From contig NZ_JANJZD010000006.1 in assembly GCF_024623325.1 (NCBI RefSeq), positions 175,841-239,840 of the forward strand: a stretch of DNA of 64,000 bases. The letters are read 5' to 3'. Made by a program: the position numbers and the translations under genes. The notes beneath the pieces are model-generated. The model was not told the DNA's origin, made no database searches, and saw only the letters and a list, made by a program, of their open reading frames with translations. This document shows, piece after piece, positions 49,965 to 58,279 of this stretch (positions within the stretch are counted from its first letter, which is position 1; each line of letters begins with the position of its first letter). This stretch comes from Acetatifactor muris (GTDB lineage: Bacteria > Bacillota > Clostridia > Lachnospirales > Lachnospiraceae).

Positions 49965-50261
49965 TCACGATTCAAAATTCTTCGACAGCGCCGCATCTGT
50001 CTTCACATATGTGGCCTCCGCGTCCACAAGCGCGTCACGCAGATCATACATGATGTCCGAAATATCCTTCAGATTCAGCTGTACCTGTTTGCAGTCCTTC
50101 ACAAAAGCATTGCGCCCTTTGCCCTTCCAGTTCTCCGCCATGGTATCCGTGGCAGACTTCACATCCCGGACAATTCCCTCGAACTGTCTGATATAATTGG
50201 CATAGGCGGTCATTGTCTCATTGAAATGGGCCGTATCAAGATGTGTCACATTTCCTGCCAT
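49965..50261 (-). CDS. WXG100 (EsxA-like) protein, first copy
   Basis: A 98-aa WXG100 protein with the canonical turn AENWKGKGRNAF (WKG at 45-47) between two helices. The ATG at 50261 has GGAAGGGAG upstream; the frame from 50282 overlaps the EssC stop region. It follows essC by one base, so it is co-translated with the ATPase, and it is probably the main WXG100 substrate of the system. Confidence 0.92.
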   Translation of the reverse strand: MAGNVTHLDTAHFNETMTAYANYIRQFEGIVRDVKSATDTMAENWKGKGRNAFVKDCKQVQLNLKDISDIMYDLRDALVDAEATYVKTDAALSKNFES

Positions 50262-50262
50262 G

Positions 50263-53200
50263 TCACAGACTCCCTTCCTCACACTTTACCATTTTAACCT
50301 TCTCAATTCCGTTCCGGGCTTCATACCAGTACCCGTCTCCCAGAGAAATGGGCTTTTTGTATGGCTTCAGATCGGTTGACGAGAATTTATTTGCACCGAA
50401 AAGTTTGACATTCGCCATATCGTCCAAAAAGAAGAACTGCTGGAAATCACGGACAATTTTCATCATATCCGGAGGCGTAAATTCTCCGTTGTTATCCACA
50501 TTGGAGAAGATAAAACATATCTTCAACTGTTTTGCTTCCGGCAGCAGCTTCCGGAACTGCTCGCACACCGGCTTCGGAATTGTCCCCGCCGTGAAAATCT
50601 GTGGATTCTGAACCACACAGAGCAGCAGCGGTTCTTCTTCCAGGCTTCCGCCCATGCGGAGAATCTCCATACGCTCCTTCGCCCTGTCAGCGAATCTCAG
50701 AACAATCTCTTCAAAGTCCGCGCAGTCCACAGTAAACTGCTCCACAAAACCACAGGTCTCGAACTCCGCCAGCTGTCTGTCATATCCGTCTATCAGATAA
50801 GCTTCGCAGGGCAGGTCAAACACATGCCTCTGCAGATAAGTCAGGACAGACCGCAGCAGATTGCTCTTGCCGAATCCCTCTCTTCCATAGATTCCAAGGG
50901 TACCCACATGGGCCAGATCCACCGTCACCGGCTCTATCTCGCTGTAGGTCAGAGCCACAGGAATCACATAAGGCGCAAATTCCTCTCCCTCCCAATACTC
51001 TGCCGTCAGCACAGGCGGAATGGCCGGAATGGCTCTGGCCCGCCGTTTGCCGTATCTGGCCGATATCCTGTTCACAAATTCTTTCGCCTGCTCAATACGC
51101 CGGCCTTCCGTCCGCCTCTGTTCGCCTCCTGTCTCCACAATGCCGTCAAAAGGCAGGTATACCTGATATTCATACACTGTCTTCTCAATGGAAACCAGCC
51201 CCCGGCCCTGGACATTCCCCGGCCGGATCGGACAACGGTCAAAAATGTTATTATACTCACTGCTTTCCGTACAGTTAAAGGCAAGCCTTGTGGCAAAATT
51301 ACTCAGATATTTATAGCTGAGTCCCATCATCTGCTTCGCGGTGGCAATGACAGTGACGCCCAGGGCCAGCCCTTCCCGGCAGATATTCAGCATGGCATCC
51401 TCGTACTCCTGGAAAAGCTCCTTGAAGGCAGCCAGGTTGTCTATCATAATCACTATCTGCGGCTTATCCGGCGAAGGTGTCTGTTCCAGATACGTCTCAT
51501 AGGAGCCGATGCCCAGCTGGGAAAATGTCTCCTTGCGGTCGGCGATTTCCTCCCGTATCATTTTGAAGAAATTCTTCAGTTTCTCGTCGTCGGCATCTGT
51601 CAGCACACCGCCCACATGGTTCAGCCCCTCATAGATTTTCATCACCTTGGAGGCAAAGTCAAGAACGTATACCGCCACCTGACCGGGGTCGTAATTTTCC
51701 GCAATCCCGCGCAATATGGTCTGCAGCAGCAATGTCTTGCCCGTCTGCGCCGAGCCCACAATCATGATATTCCCCTGAGACAGATTGAGACTTACGGGAG
51801 GCTGTATCTGATTGGCCGGATCGTCGTACACGCCCACAGGTACACAGATCCCTGTACAGGCATTCTCCCCGCCCTCCGGATAATCAATCACCTCCGGCAA
51901 AGGCGGCAGACAAATGCTGGGAAGCCTGGGAATGCAGGCATCCCTGCAGTACTGGTCCATATACTGGATCATTGCTTTCAGCTGGGTAATCCGGCTTCCG
52001 TCACCGGACTGCTGTGCCTTCCGCTCATAGACCACCGTCCGTTTCCCGGTAAAGGATACTTCCGAGACGGAGAATTCCCGCATATTACCGTTCTTGTCAC
52101 TGATTGCGGACGCACCGCTGTAAGCTGACTGAAACAATGTAAAAATCTCATTATTGCCCACCTGCAGATAGGCCCGGCCCGGTTCTCTGATTTCCGCCGC
52201 AAGAGGGGAACGCAGCACTTCGTTGCTGTCTTCCTTCGTGGCCACCTTCAGACACAGCTTGAATTTCGAATTGCTCCATATCTGCTCATTTACCTGGCCT
52301 GCCGGCTTCTGGGTTGCCAATATAAGATGAATTCCCAGACTGCGCCCCACCCGGGCCGTACTGATCAGCTCTTTCATGAATTCCGGCTGTTCCGCCTTCA
52401 GCTCCGCGAACTCATCCACAATCAGAATCAGATGCGGCAGCGCCGTTTTGGTTTCTCCCGACCGGAACTTCGCAATATACTGATCGATATGATTTACTTC
52501 ATACTCGGCAAATAACCGCTTTCTCTTTTCCAGCTCCGCCCGAATGGACAGCAGAGAGCGGTTCATTTCATGGCTGTCTATATCCGTGATCTTCCCGATC
52601 AGATGGGGCAGGTTCTCGAACTGATTCGCCATGCCGCCGCCCTTAAAGTCTATGAGGACAAAGGATACTTCATAGGGATGAAAATTCACCGCCGCTGAAA
52701 GTATGTAGGACTGCATGATCTCACTTTTTCCTGAGCCTGTGGTACCTGCCACCAGACCATGGGGACCGTGAGCCTTCTCATGAAGATCCAGGAAAATCCT
52801 GCTCCCTTTCACATCCACGCCCAGCGGTGCGGCAAGGGACTTCTGCACATTGGCTCTGCTCCAGCGTTCCGACAGGTTCAAATCCTCCGGCGACAGAATG
52901 TTGAGCAGCTCAAACAGTGTGATATTGGATGTCAGCCTGGAAGAAAGCGCAATCTTCTCACAGTATACCGGTGCCAGCCGCTCCGCCGCAAAACGGATGC
53001 TGTCGTCACTGACCTCCTCCCGCACAAAGGGACAGGCGAATTCCTTGTCATTTCTCAGGCGCAGCGTTCCGCCTGTCTGCGTCAGTTCCACGATTTCACC
53101 GCAGTACTGGGGCAGATTTTCCTTATATTCCTTAAAATAGACAAAGCTTACCCCACACTCTGCGGACTGATCCGCATATTTTGACAGCGGGTGCGTCTTT

Positions 53201-54864
53201 ATGGCATATTCCTCCAGCACAAAAACCACCACATGCGGCAGAGGCACAGACCTCTCGGCTCCCTCGGCCGCCGCTTTCCGTTCCGCCATCAGCGCATAGA
53301 GGTACTCGAACACATTATCCCGGCTCTCGTCATCACAGACAATCCCCCGCATTCCGCCGCCGGACTCCTTAATATGCGGAAACCATTTTATCCATTCATA
53401 CCTTTTCTGCTCCTCCCGGGGCAGCAGGACAATAATCTGTACCTCCTCATAACTGTGCAGGACGCAGATATCCAGAAGCATACTTTTGAAAAAAGCATAC
53501 TGCTCTCCGGTCGAACCGATTACGCCCACAGCTCCCGCTTCCCTCAGATGCAGCAGCACAGGAGCGTCCTTAATCATCGAATATTCTTCGTGAAGCTGGA
53601 CGGGAACTGACATCAGTTCATTTTCCACCTTGACATGCTCTTCCTGCTGATATGTTATTTCACGCTTCGCAGGAACCGCCCCCAGACCTGCTCTCACATG
53701 GAGAAAATCGGCATCTCCCAAAGAGCGCTCAAACAGCCGCCCGGAAAACGTTTTCACGAAATCCCGCTCTTTCTCCGGCCCCGGATAGATATCGTTCAGC
53801 GCGGAACGCTCCCTGTCCTGCCCGGCCTCGATCTCCTGCCGTTTGGCACTTACATAAGCGGCATAATCCTGATTCCATTCCGCCAGGTCCTTCTCATATC
53901 GCTTCCTGTTATGGATAAAGCTGATCACAGAAGTGACAATTCCCACGGCCATAGTGGCAACACTGAAAATCAGAAAGGTCGGATTGCCGGAAGCCGTTCC
54001 GCCGATGAGACCGCTTCGGGTCAGCACCGTCACAGCCATCATCAGCAGCGCCGGAGACAGCTGCAGCACAAGATTATCCCGGGGTTTGTCCGGCTTCTGC
54101 GGCGGATTTAAAATCTCCACCGGCCTCGTGTCAAAATCATAGAGCATACGGGGACTGCGGTTCAGCTTCGGATAGTCAAAGGCCGGCGTCTCCTCCCGCA
54201 AAGGCTGAGAAGAAATTCCGGACATGCGCATGTCTTCACGCTTCGCCGTATACAAAACCTGATTCTTAAAGTAAAAACTATAGTCGGCAATCCCGATAAA
54301 ATCATACTCTCCTGCCTGCGCTTTCCCGAACAGACGGATCCCGTTCAGCGTTGCGCTAGCAGGCGCATGGCCGGCATCCACATCGTACCCGCCGTCCGGC
54401 CTGCGGTCCAGCGTAATATATTCGCTGCCTATATACGCACTCTCAAGTTTTATCTGAGCATCCGGCGAATTGCCGATGACAAGACGGCTGATGTTACGCA
54501 CATCAACAATCGTATCGAAGTCTGTAGAATTCAGAGTAAAATCATAGGAAAAAGACATGCTGAACAGCACTGCACCGCTGCCGGCACTGTGTATTTCAAT
54601 GATATCTCCATGACGGATTACCGTTTCCTTTGAGTCCTTCACACTGGGAGAATGAATACACAGTCCCTCCGCACAGGCGGCGCGCCACTCTCCCTCCCCA
54701 TACAGGAGTGTAACACATACCGGTTCTGCAAATAATTCCCGCTTCAGCCTCACATCACAGTCCTGCAATGTTCCAATTTTAAGAGGAGAGGTGTCCGGGT
54801 ACACATCCACCTCTCTGAAAATACTGCTGTTTAGAATGGTCAGTATGTATTTCTGTACATTCAT
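50263..54864 (-). CDS. essC: EssC-type T7SS ATPase (FtsK/SpoIIIE family)
   Basis: A 1533-aa protein: two N-terminal FHA-like domains (about 1-100 and 110-200), two membrane segments (ALLMMAVTVLTRSGLIGG and IFSVATMAVGIVTSVISFI, about 270-320), then three P-loop ATPase domains. D1 Walker A GTTGSGKS (about 704) with Walker B LILIVDEFAEL (about 815); D2 GSAQTGKT (about 1038) with IVIMIDNLA; D3 GREGFGKS (about 1329) with degenerate Walker B (LLLCVVQNPQ, no acidic pair). Size, FHA pair and domain order are those of EssC of Firmicutes T7SSb. It is the motor that exports WXG100 proteins and effectors. It starts 3 bases after the YukD-like gene. Confidence 0.95.
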   Translation of the reverse strand: MNVQKYILTILNSSIFREVDVYPDTSPLKIGTLQDCDVRLKRELFAEPVCVTLLYGEGEWRAACAEGLCIHSPSVKDSKETVIRHGDIIEIHSAGSGAVLFSMSFSYDFTLNSTDFDTIVDVRNISRLVIGNSPDAQIKLESAYIGSEYITLDRRPDGGYDVDAGHAPASATLNGIRLFGKAQAGEYDFIGIADYSFYFKNQVLYTAKREDMRMSGISSQPLREETPAFDYPKLNRSPRMLYDFDTRPVEILNPPQKPDKPRDNLVLQLSPALLMMAVTVLTRSGLIGGTASGNPTFLIFSVATMAVGIVTSVISFIHNRKRYEKDLAEWNQDYAAYVSAKRQEIEAGQDRERSALNDIYPGPEKERDFVKTFSGRLFERSLGDADFLHVRAGLGAVPAKREITYQQEEHVKVENELMSVPVQLHEEYSMIKDAPVLLHLREAGAVGVIGSTGEQYAFFKSMLLDICVLHSYEEVQIIVLLPREEQKRYEWIKWFPHIKESGGGMRGIVCDDESRDNVFEYLYALMAERKAAAEGAERSVPLPHVVVFVLEEYAIKTHPLSKYADQSAECGVSFVYFKEYKENLPQYCGEIVELTQTGGTLRLRNDKEFACPFVREEVSDDSIRFAAERLAPVYCEKIALSSRLTSNITLFELLNILSPEDLNLSERWSRANVQKSLAAPLGVDVKGSRIFLDLHEKAHGPHGLVAGTTGSGKSEIMQSYILSAAVNFHPYEVSFVLIDFKGGGMANQFENLPHLIGKITDIDSHEMNRSLLSIRAELEKRKRLFAEYEVNHIDQYIAKFRSGETKTALPHLILIVDEFAELKAEQPEFMKELISTARVGRSLGIHLILATQKPAGQVNEQIWSNSKFKLCLKVATKEDSNEVLRSPLAAEIREPGRAYLQVGNNEIFTLFQSAYSGASAISDKNGNMREFSVSEVSFTGKRTVVYERKAQQSGDGSRITQLKAMIQYMDQYCRDACIPRLPSICLPPLPEVIDYPEGGENACTGICVPVGVYDDPANQIQPPVSLNLSQGNIMIVGSAQTGKTLLLQTILRGIAENYDPGQVAVYVLDFASKVMKIYEGLNHVGGVLTDADDEKLKNFFKMIREEIADRKETFSQLGIGSYETYLEQTPSPDKPQIVIMIDNLAAFKELFQEYEDAMLNICREGLALGVTVIATAKQMMGLSYKYLSNFATRLAFNCTESSEYNNIFDRCPIRPGNVQGRGLVSIEKTVYEYQVYLPFDGIVETGGEQRRTEGRRIEQAKEFVNRISARYGKRRARAIPAIPPVLTAEYWEGEEFAPYVIPVALTYSEIEPVTVDLAHVGTLGIYGREGFGKSNLLRSVLTYLQRHVFDLPCEAYLIDGYDRQLAEFETCGFVEQFTVDCADFEEIVLRFADRAKERMEILRMGGSLEEEPLLLCVVQNPQIFTAGTIPKPVCEQFRKLLPEAKQLKICFIFSNVDNNGEFTPPDMMKIVRDFQQFFFLDDMANVKLFGANKFSSTDLKPYKKPISLGDGYWYEARNGIEKVKMVKCEEGSL

Positions 54865-54867
54865 TGA

Positions 54868-55119
54868 TTACCTCGTTATGTTGATTACGCTTCCGTCACG
54901 AAGCCCATACTCACGAAGAGTGCGCTCGCCGCGCAGCAGCGCAATCGGCCGCTCTGACTTCAGATAGTACTGCTGTACATCACTGTCCCTGTCAGGCATA
55001 TAACGCTGAAAAAGCGCAGCACATAATTCATTGGCCGAGATATCCAACGGTACTTCCAGATCATGGCTGATGCCCATACTCACCAGATTCAATGTAATAA
55101 TCGCCTTATTCGCCGCCAT
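54868..55119 (-). CDS. YukD/EsaB-like ubiquitin-fold protein
   Basis: An 83-aa protein with beta-grasp pattern: AIITLNLVSMGISHDLEVPL, DISANELCAALFQRY, and C-terminal LREYGLRDGSVINITR. YukD/EsaB is a conserved small component of Firmicutes T7SS. It is the first gene of the operon, directly before essC, and the consensus promoter at 55175 serves it. AAGGGGAAGG precedes the ATG. Confidence 0.85.
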   Translation of the reverse strand: MAANKAIITLNLVSMGISHDLEVPLDISANELCAALFQRYMPDRDSDVQQYYLKSERPIALLRGERTLREYGLRDGSVINITR

Positions 55120-55161
55120 CCACTGCCTTCCCCTTCGCTGTGTTTATTTCAGATTTTCTAA

Positions 55162-55179
55162 ATAATGTATAAACATTAT
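55162..55179. promoter_or_regulatory. Palindrome over the -10 box of the T7SS promoter
   Basis: ATAATG-TATAAA-CATTAT, a perfect 6-bp inverted repeat overlapping the -10 element (55175-55180). A repressor bound here would block RNA polymerase. Confidence 0.5.
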
Positions 55180-55203
55180 AAATAAATTGTAAGTTTTTGT
55201 CAA
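55175..55203 (-). promoter_or_regulatory. Consensus sigma-A promoter of the T7SS operon
   Basis: TTGACA (55198-55203), 17-base spacer, TATAAT (55175-55180) on the minus strand, 56 bases before the YukD-like start. Both hexamers are perfect. No other strong promoter was seen inside the 21-kb operon. Confidence 0.88.
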
Positions 55204-55600
55204 TTATTGTTTCTAAATTTGGGCAATTTAGTCCAAACCATTCAAATACAAAACGCCACATAATTTTCCGTCACGGCTCCCATAAACAGACTTCCTTCCC
55301 CTGATAAAATGGTCTGCCCGGACATGCCTGCTTTCATGACAAGGAGCCCCGTATCAGCCATATTTCAGCCATTCAATGGATGCGCCGAAAATGGCGGCAC
55401 TCCCGCCCTTCTGCACTACTTTATACTGAAATTTTCTATTCTCCTTTGCCAGCTGAGCAGGAATGGCCTGTCAAGAATCCCATTCTGCACCATAGTTACG
55501 TCCAGAAAACTTTTATGCTCCAAAAACGCATTGTTTTCTGTCTCTATATGTCAAAAACTACTGTATTTCATTTGGTTTCCGACTCGCAAGTCCGAAACTC
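55204..55600. other. Intergenic region upstream of T7SS and ATPase genes
   Basis: No gene supported in about 400 bases. Frames on the plus strand here lack ribosome sites and family features. It separates the divergent T7SS promoter and the ATPase promoter. Confidence 0.5.
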
Positions 55601-55628
55601 TTGTATTTTTTCAATTATAGGGTATAAT
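55601..55628 (+). promoter_or_regulatory. Promoter of the DUF4143 ATPase gene
   Basis: TTGTAT (55601-55606), 16-base spacer, TATAAT (55623-55628), 26 bases before the ATG, which has AGGAGGTG. Confidence 0.7.
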
Positions 55629-55654
55629 AAAAAATAGAAATTAGGAGGTGCGTC

Positions 55655-56884
55655 ATGACCGAACTGATAAATCGACCCGAATATTTAAATCAACTCATTC
55701 AAAATAAAGATGTGAATCTGGTCAAAATTGTCTCCGGCATTCGCAGATGTGGAAAATCATCCCTGCTGGATCTGTTTCATCAATACCTGTCTGACAGTGG
55801 AATAGAGGATTCTCACATCATTCATATGAACCTGGAATCTCTGCGCTACCGGAATCTTTCCGATTACCTTGCTTTCTATGACTATGTCAGCGGACGCATT
55901 CCGGACACCGGAAGGACTTATCTGATTTTTGATGAGCTTCAGGCTGTGGAACATTGGGAAAAGGCTATCGAGTCTTTCCGCCTGGATTTTGATGTTGATA
56001 TCTACATTACCGGTTCCAATGCTTACCTGCTTTCTACGGAGTTTTCCACGCTGCTTTCCGGCAGGTATGTGGAAATCCGTATGTTGCCGCTGTCTTTTAA
56101 AGAATTTCTGACCTTCTATGAATTTGCTCCTTCTGTCACAGCGGAGGAAAAATTCCATAGATATCTTCAGTTTGGCGGTATGCCCATTTTAAGAGAATAC
56201 AGGTTTAACGAAGCGAGAAGCATTCAGGCACTGGAAGGTATCTATGCAACTGTAGTTCTACGCGATATTCTCCAGCGTAACAATCAGACCGATCAGAGAA
56301 TTCTGCACAAAATCGTACTGTTTCTCTGCTCCAATGTTGGCAGCATCACATCACCCAACAGCATCGGTAATGTCTTGAGCAATGAAGGTGACATTCAAAA
56401 CGGAAAAGGAAAAAATGTGGCGGGTAAAACTGTGGAGAAATACATTTCCCTGCTGCGCAGCGCATATATCTTCTACTCTATCGGCAGATATGACGTAAAA
56501 GGCAGGCAGCTACTGAAAACACTGGGAAAAAACTACATCATTGACATGGGATTCCGCAACATGCTGCTTGGCTATCGCGATGCGGATCGGGGTCACATTC
56601 TCGAGAATATTGTGTTCCTGGAACTGCTTCGACGTGACTACCGTGTGTACATCGGAAAAGTAGGGGGAACCGAAGTAGATTTTGTAGCGGAAAAGCCAAA
56701 TGATAAGTTATATATTCAGGTAACAGAAAGTATGCAATCCCCGGAAACCCGTGAGCGCGAACTAAGACCTCTGCGCCTGATACCTGACAACTATGAGAAA
56801 ATTATTCTGTCAATGGATCGGAATTATATCACTTCTTATGACGGCATCAAATCTTTGAATTTGATTGACTGGCTGCTGGCCTGA
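55655..56884 (+). CDS. AAA+ ATPase with DUF4143 domain
   Basis: A 409-aa protein. Walker A is IVSGIRRCGKSSLLD (about residues 27-41); Walker B is TYLIFDELQAVEHW (about 88); sensor-like YITGSNAYLLS follows. A winged-helix region (about 215-290) leads to the C-terminal DUF4143 part with a PD-(D/E)xK-like core: ENIVFLELLRRDYRVYIG then GGTEVDFVAEKP. These ATPases are very common in gut anaerobes; their role is unknown, though STAND-like or DNA-associated functions have been proposed. The gene is monocistronic with its own promoter and is probably not part of the divergent T7SS locus. Confidence 0.87.
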   Translation: MTELINRPEYLNQLIQNKDVNLVKIVSGIRRCGKSSLLDLFHQYLSDSGIEDSHIIHMNLESLRYRNLSDYLAFYDYVSGRIPDTGRTYLIFDELQAVEHWEKAIESFRLDFDVDIYITGSNAYLLSTEFSTLLSGRYVEIRMLPLSFKEFLTFYEFAPSVTAEEKFHRYLQFGGMPILREYRFNEARSIQALEGIYATVVLRDILQRNNQTDQRILHKIVLFLCSNVGSITSPNSIGNVLSNEGDIQNGKGKNVAGKTVEKYISLLRSAYIFYSIGRYDVKGRQLLKTLGKNYIIDMGFRNMLLGYRDADRGHILENIVFLELLRRDYRVYIGKVGGTEVDFVAEKPNDKLYIQVTESMQSPETRERELRPLRLIPDNYEKIILSMDRNYITSYDGIKSLNLIDWLLA

Positions 56885-57082
56885 ATTTGAAATTCCTTAA
56901 CAGTTGTGTACTATCTTCTCCTGCCTTCGTTTATGAAGAGCAGGAGAAGCACAGCGCAGGCGGTTAGTCCTTCTAAATTAAACTGTTCGATCATGAATCA
57001 TACCGGAATCCATGAGGTTAATCTTCTACAGCGGCCATGAAAAATAGGAGTTGATGAAAGACTCCAGCTTTTAAAGTCCTCT

Positions 57083-57412
57083 CTACCTTGCCAAAGAATT
57101 TAAATGCAGAACCACAGCTTCGCAGACAAATACCACAAAACAGCACAGCGCAGCAATCCCGATCATGTTGACACCTTTCCATGCGGCAATGACACCCACA
57201 ATCAATGCCAGAATCCCGGCAAGCGGAATCTGGGGTGCCGCGATAATCGCCGGAAAAGTCATCACGGCGAGAGTCACATACGGAACATAGTAAAGAAATG
57301 ACCGCAGAAAGGGATTCTTAATCTTCTTCCGAATCAGCGTCAGAGGCAGTACACGAATCAGACAGGATACGGCAGCCGCTGTCAATATGTAAAGATAAAT
57401 GTTATGCTCCAT
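57083..57412 (-). CDS. azlD: AzlD, small subunit of branched-chain amino acid exporter
   Basis: A 109-aa protein with about four membrane segments (YILTAAAVSCLIRVLPLTLI, FLYYVPYVTLAVMTFPAIIA, LALIVGVIAAWKGVNMIGIA). The pattern CLIRVLPL...FL+YVPYAVLAAM is typical of AzlD. It works with AzlC to export branched-chain amino acids. Its start lies inside the end of azlC (11-base overlap). Confidence 0.9.
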   Translation of the reverse strand: MEHNIYLYILTAAAVSCLIRVLPLTLIRKKIKNPFLRSFLYYVPYVTLAVMTFPAIIAAPQIPLAGILALIVGVIAAWKGVNMIGIAALCCFVVFVCEAVVLHLNSLAR

Positions 57413-58157
57413 GTCTCCGTCCCTTCTCTGTCCTGGTCTCCGCCTCTTTATCGGCTTCCTCCTTCACCGGAAAGAAAGCCGCGGCAATCCCGGCAATCAG
57501 CACTGTGAGCAGGCTGATCTTCATGCTTTCCGACAGCCCGTCGAACAGAGCAATCCTGGATACCAGAAAGCTCGCGAGAAAGCTGACCGCAACTACGCCC
57601 CCCACAGTCTTATCCTTCCTGGACGCCGGAACGATAATCGCCACAAACATACCGTATAACGCCACACTCAGCGCGCTGACCGCAGAAACCGGAAGTATGT
57701 TGCCCGCCACAATCCCTATGGCAGTACCTGCCGCCCAGCTGGGAAGGGCGACAGCCATAGCCCCATAGTGATACCAGGGATTCACCACTCCTTTTCTGGC
57801 AATGCCGATTCCGAAGATTTCATCTGTAATTCCGAAGCCCACCAGGAACCGATGGATGCCGGAAGTCGTCGGGTCGAACTTCTGGCTCAGCGCACAGCTC
57901 ATAAGCAGATAGCGCATATTTGTCACCAGAATGACAAAGGCCATCTCAAAATAGGCTGCATTCGCCATAATCACAGTAAATTCGGCATATTCTCCTGCGG
58001 AAGCATGATTTAATATACTGGATAAAAATCCCTGAAAAGGGTTCAAACCAGCTTTCCTCGCCGCGATTCCCAGAGAAAATGCCACTGCAAAGTATCCCAG
58101 CGCAATGGGAAAACCATCTCTGATTCCGTCTCGGAAAGCCCTTCTATTCTGTTCCAT
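57402..58157 (-). CDS. azlC: AzlC, branched-chain amino acid exporter
   Basis: A 251-aa integral membrane protein with the AzlC signature: FRDGIRDGFPIALGYFAVAF SLG at the N-terminus, then LNHASAGEYAEFTVI, NMRYLLMSCALS and FLVGFGITDEIFGIG. About seven to eight membrane segments are visible. It pairs with the overlapping azlD. The two form a short operon downstream of the polyamine genes on the same strand, separated by about 120 bases with a hairpin at 58234. Confidence 0.92.
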   Translation of the reverse strand: MEQNRRAFRDGIRDGFPIALGYFAVAFSLGIAARKAGLNPFQGFLSSILNHASAGEYAEFTVIMANAAYFEMAFVILVTNMRYLLMSCALSQKFDPTTSGIHRFLVGFGITDEIFGIGIARKGVVNPWYHYGAMAVALPSWAAGTAIGIVAGNILPVSAVSALSVALYGMFVAIIVPASRKDKTVGGVVAVSFLASFLVSRIALFDGLSESMKISLLTVLIAGIAAAFFPVKEEADKEAETRTEKGRRHGA

Positions 58158-58233
58158 TTTATTTCTCTTTCGCCGCCTCTCTCAGGGATTTCAAGTCCGC
58201 CCCCTATCAGAATCATTGTCCCTTTACCCCACA

Positions 58234-58267
58234 GGCAACAGTCAGGACAGCTCCCTGAGCTGTTGCC
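58234..58267 (-). terminator. Hairpin between the polyamine cluster and azlCD
   Basis: GGCAACAG / CTGTTGCC outer stem with inner TCAGG / CCTGA. There is no T run on the minus strand, so termination is uncertain; it may partly insulate azlCD from the polyamine operon. Confidence 0.35.
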
Positions 58268-58279
58268 CTCTCAGTCCAA

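Noticed and set aside
50824..52128. 434-codon open frame on the plus strand opposite essC
   Set aside because: It lies wholly antisense to a well-supported ATPase gene, has no ribosome site and no recognisable domain; G+C-rich codon structure of essC creates it.
55309..55620. 103-codon plus-strand frame between the T7SS promoter and the ATPase gene
   Set aside because: No ribosome site or domain; the ATPase promoter overlaps its end.
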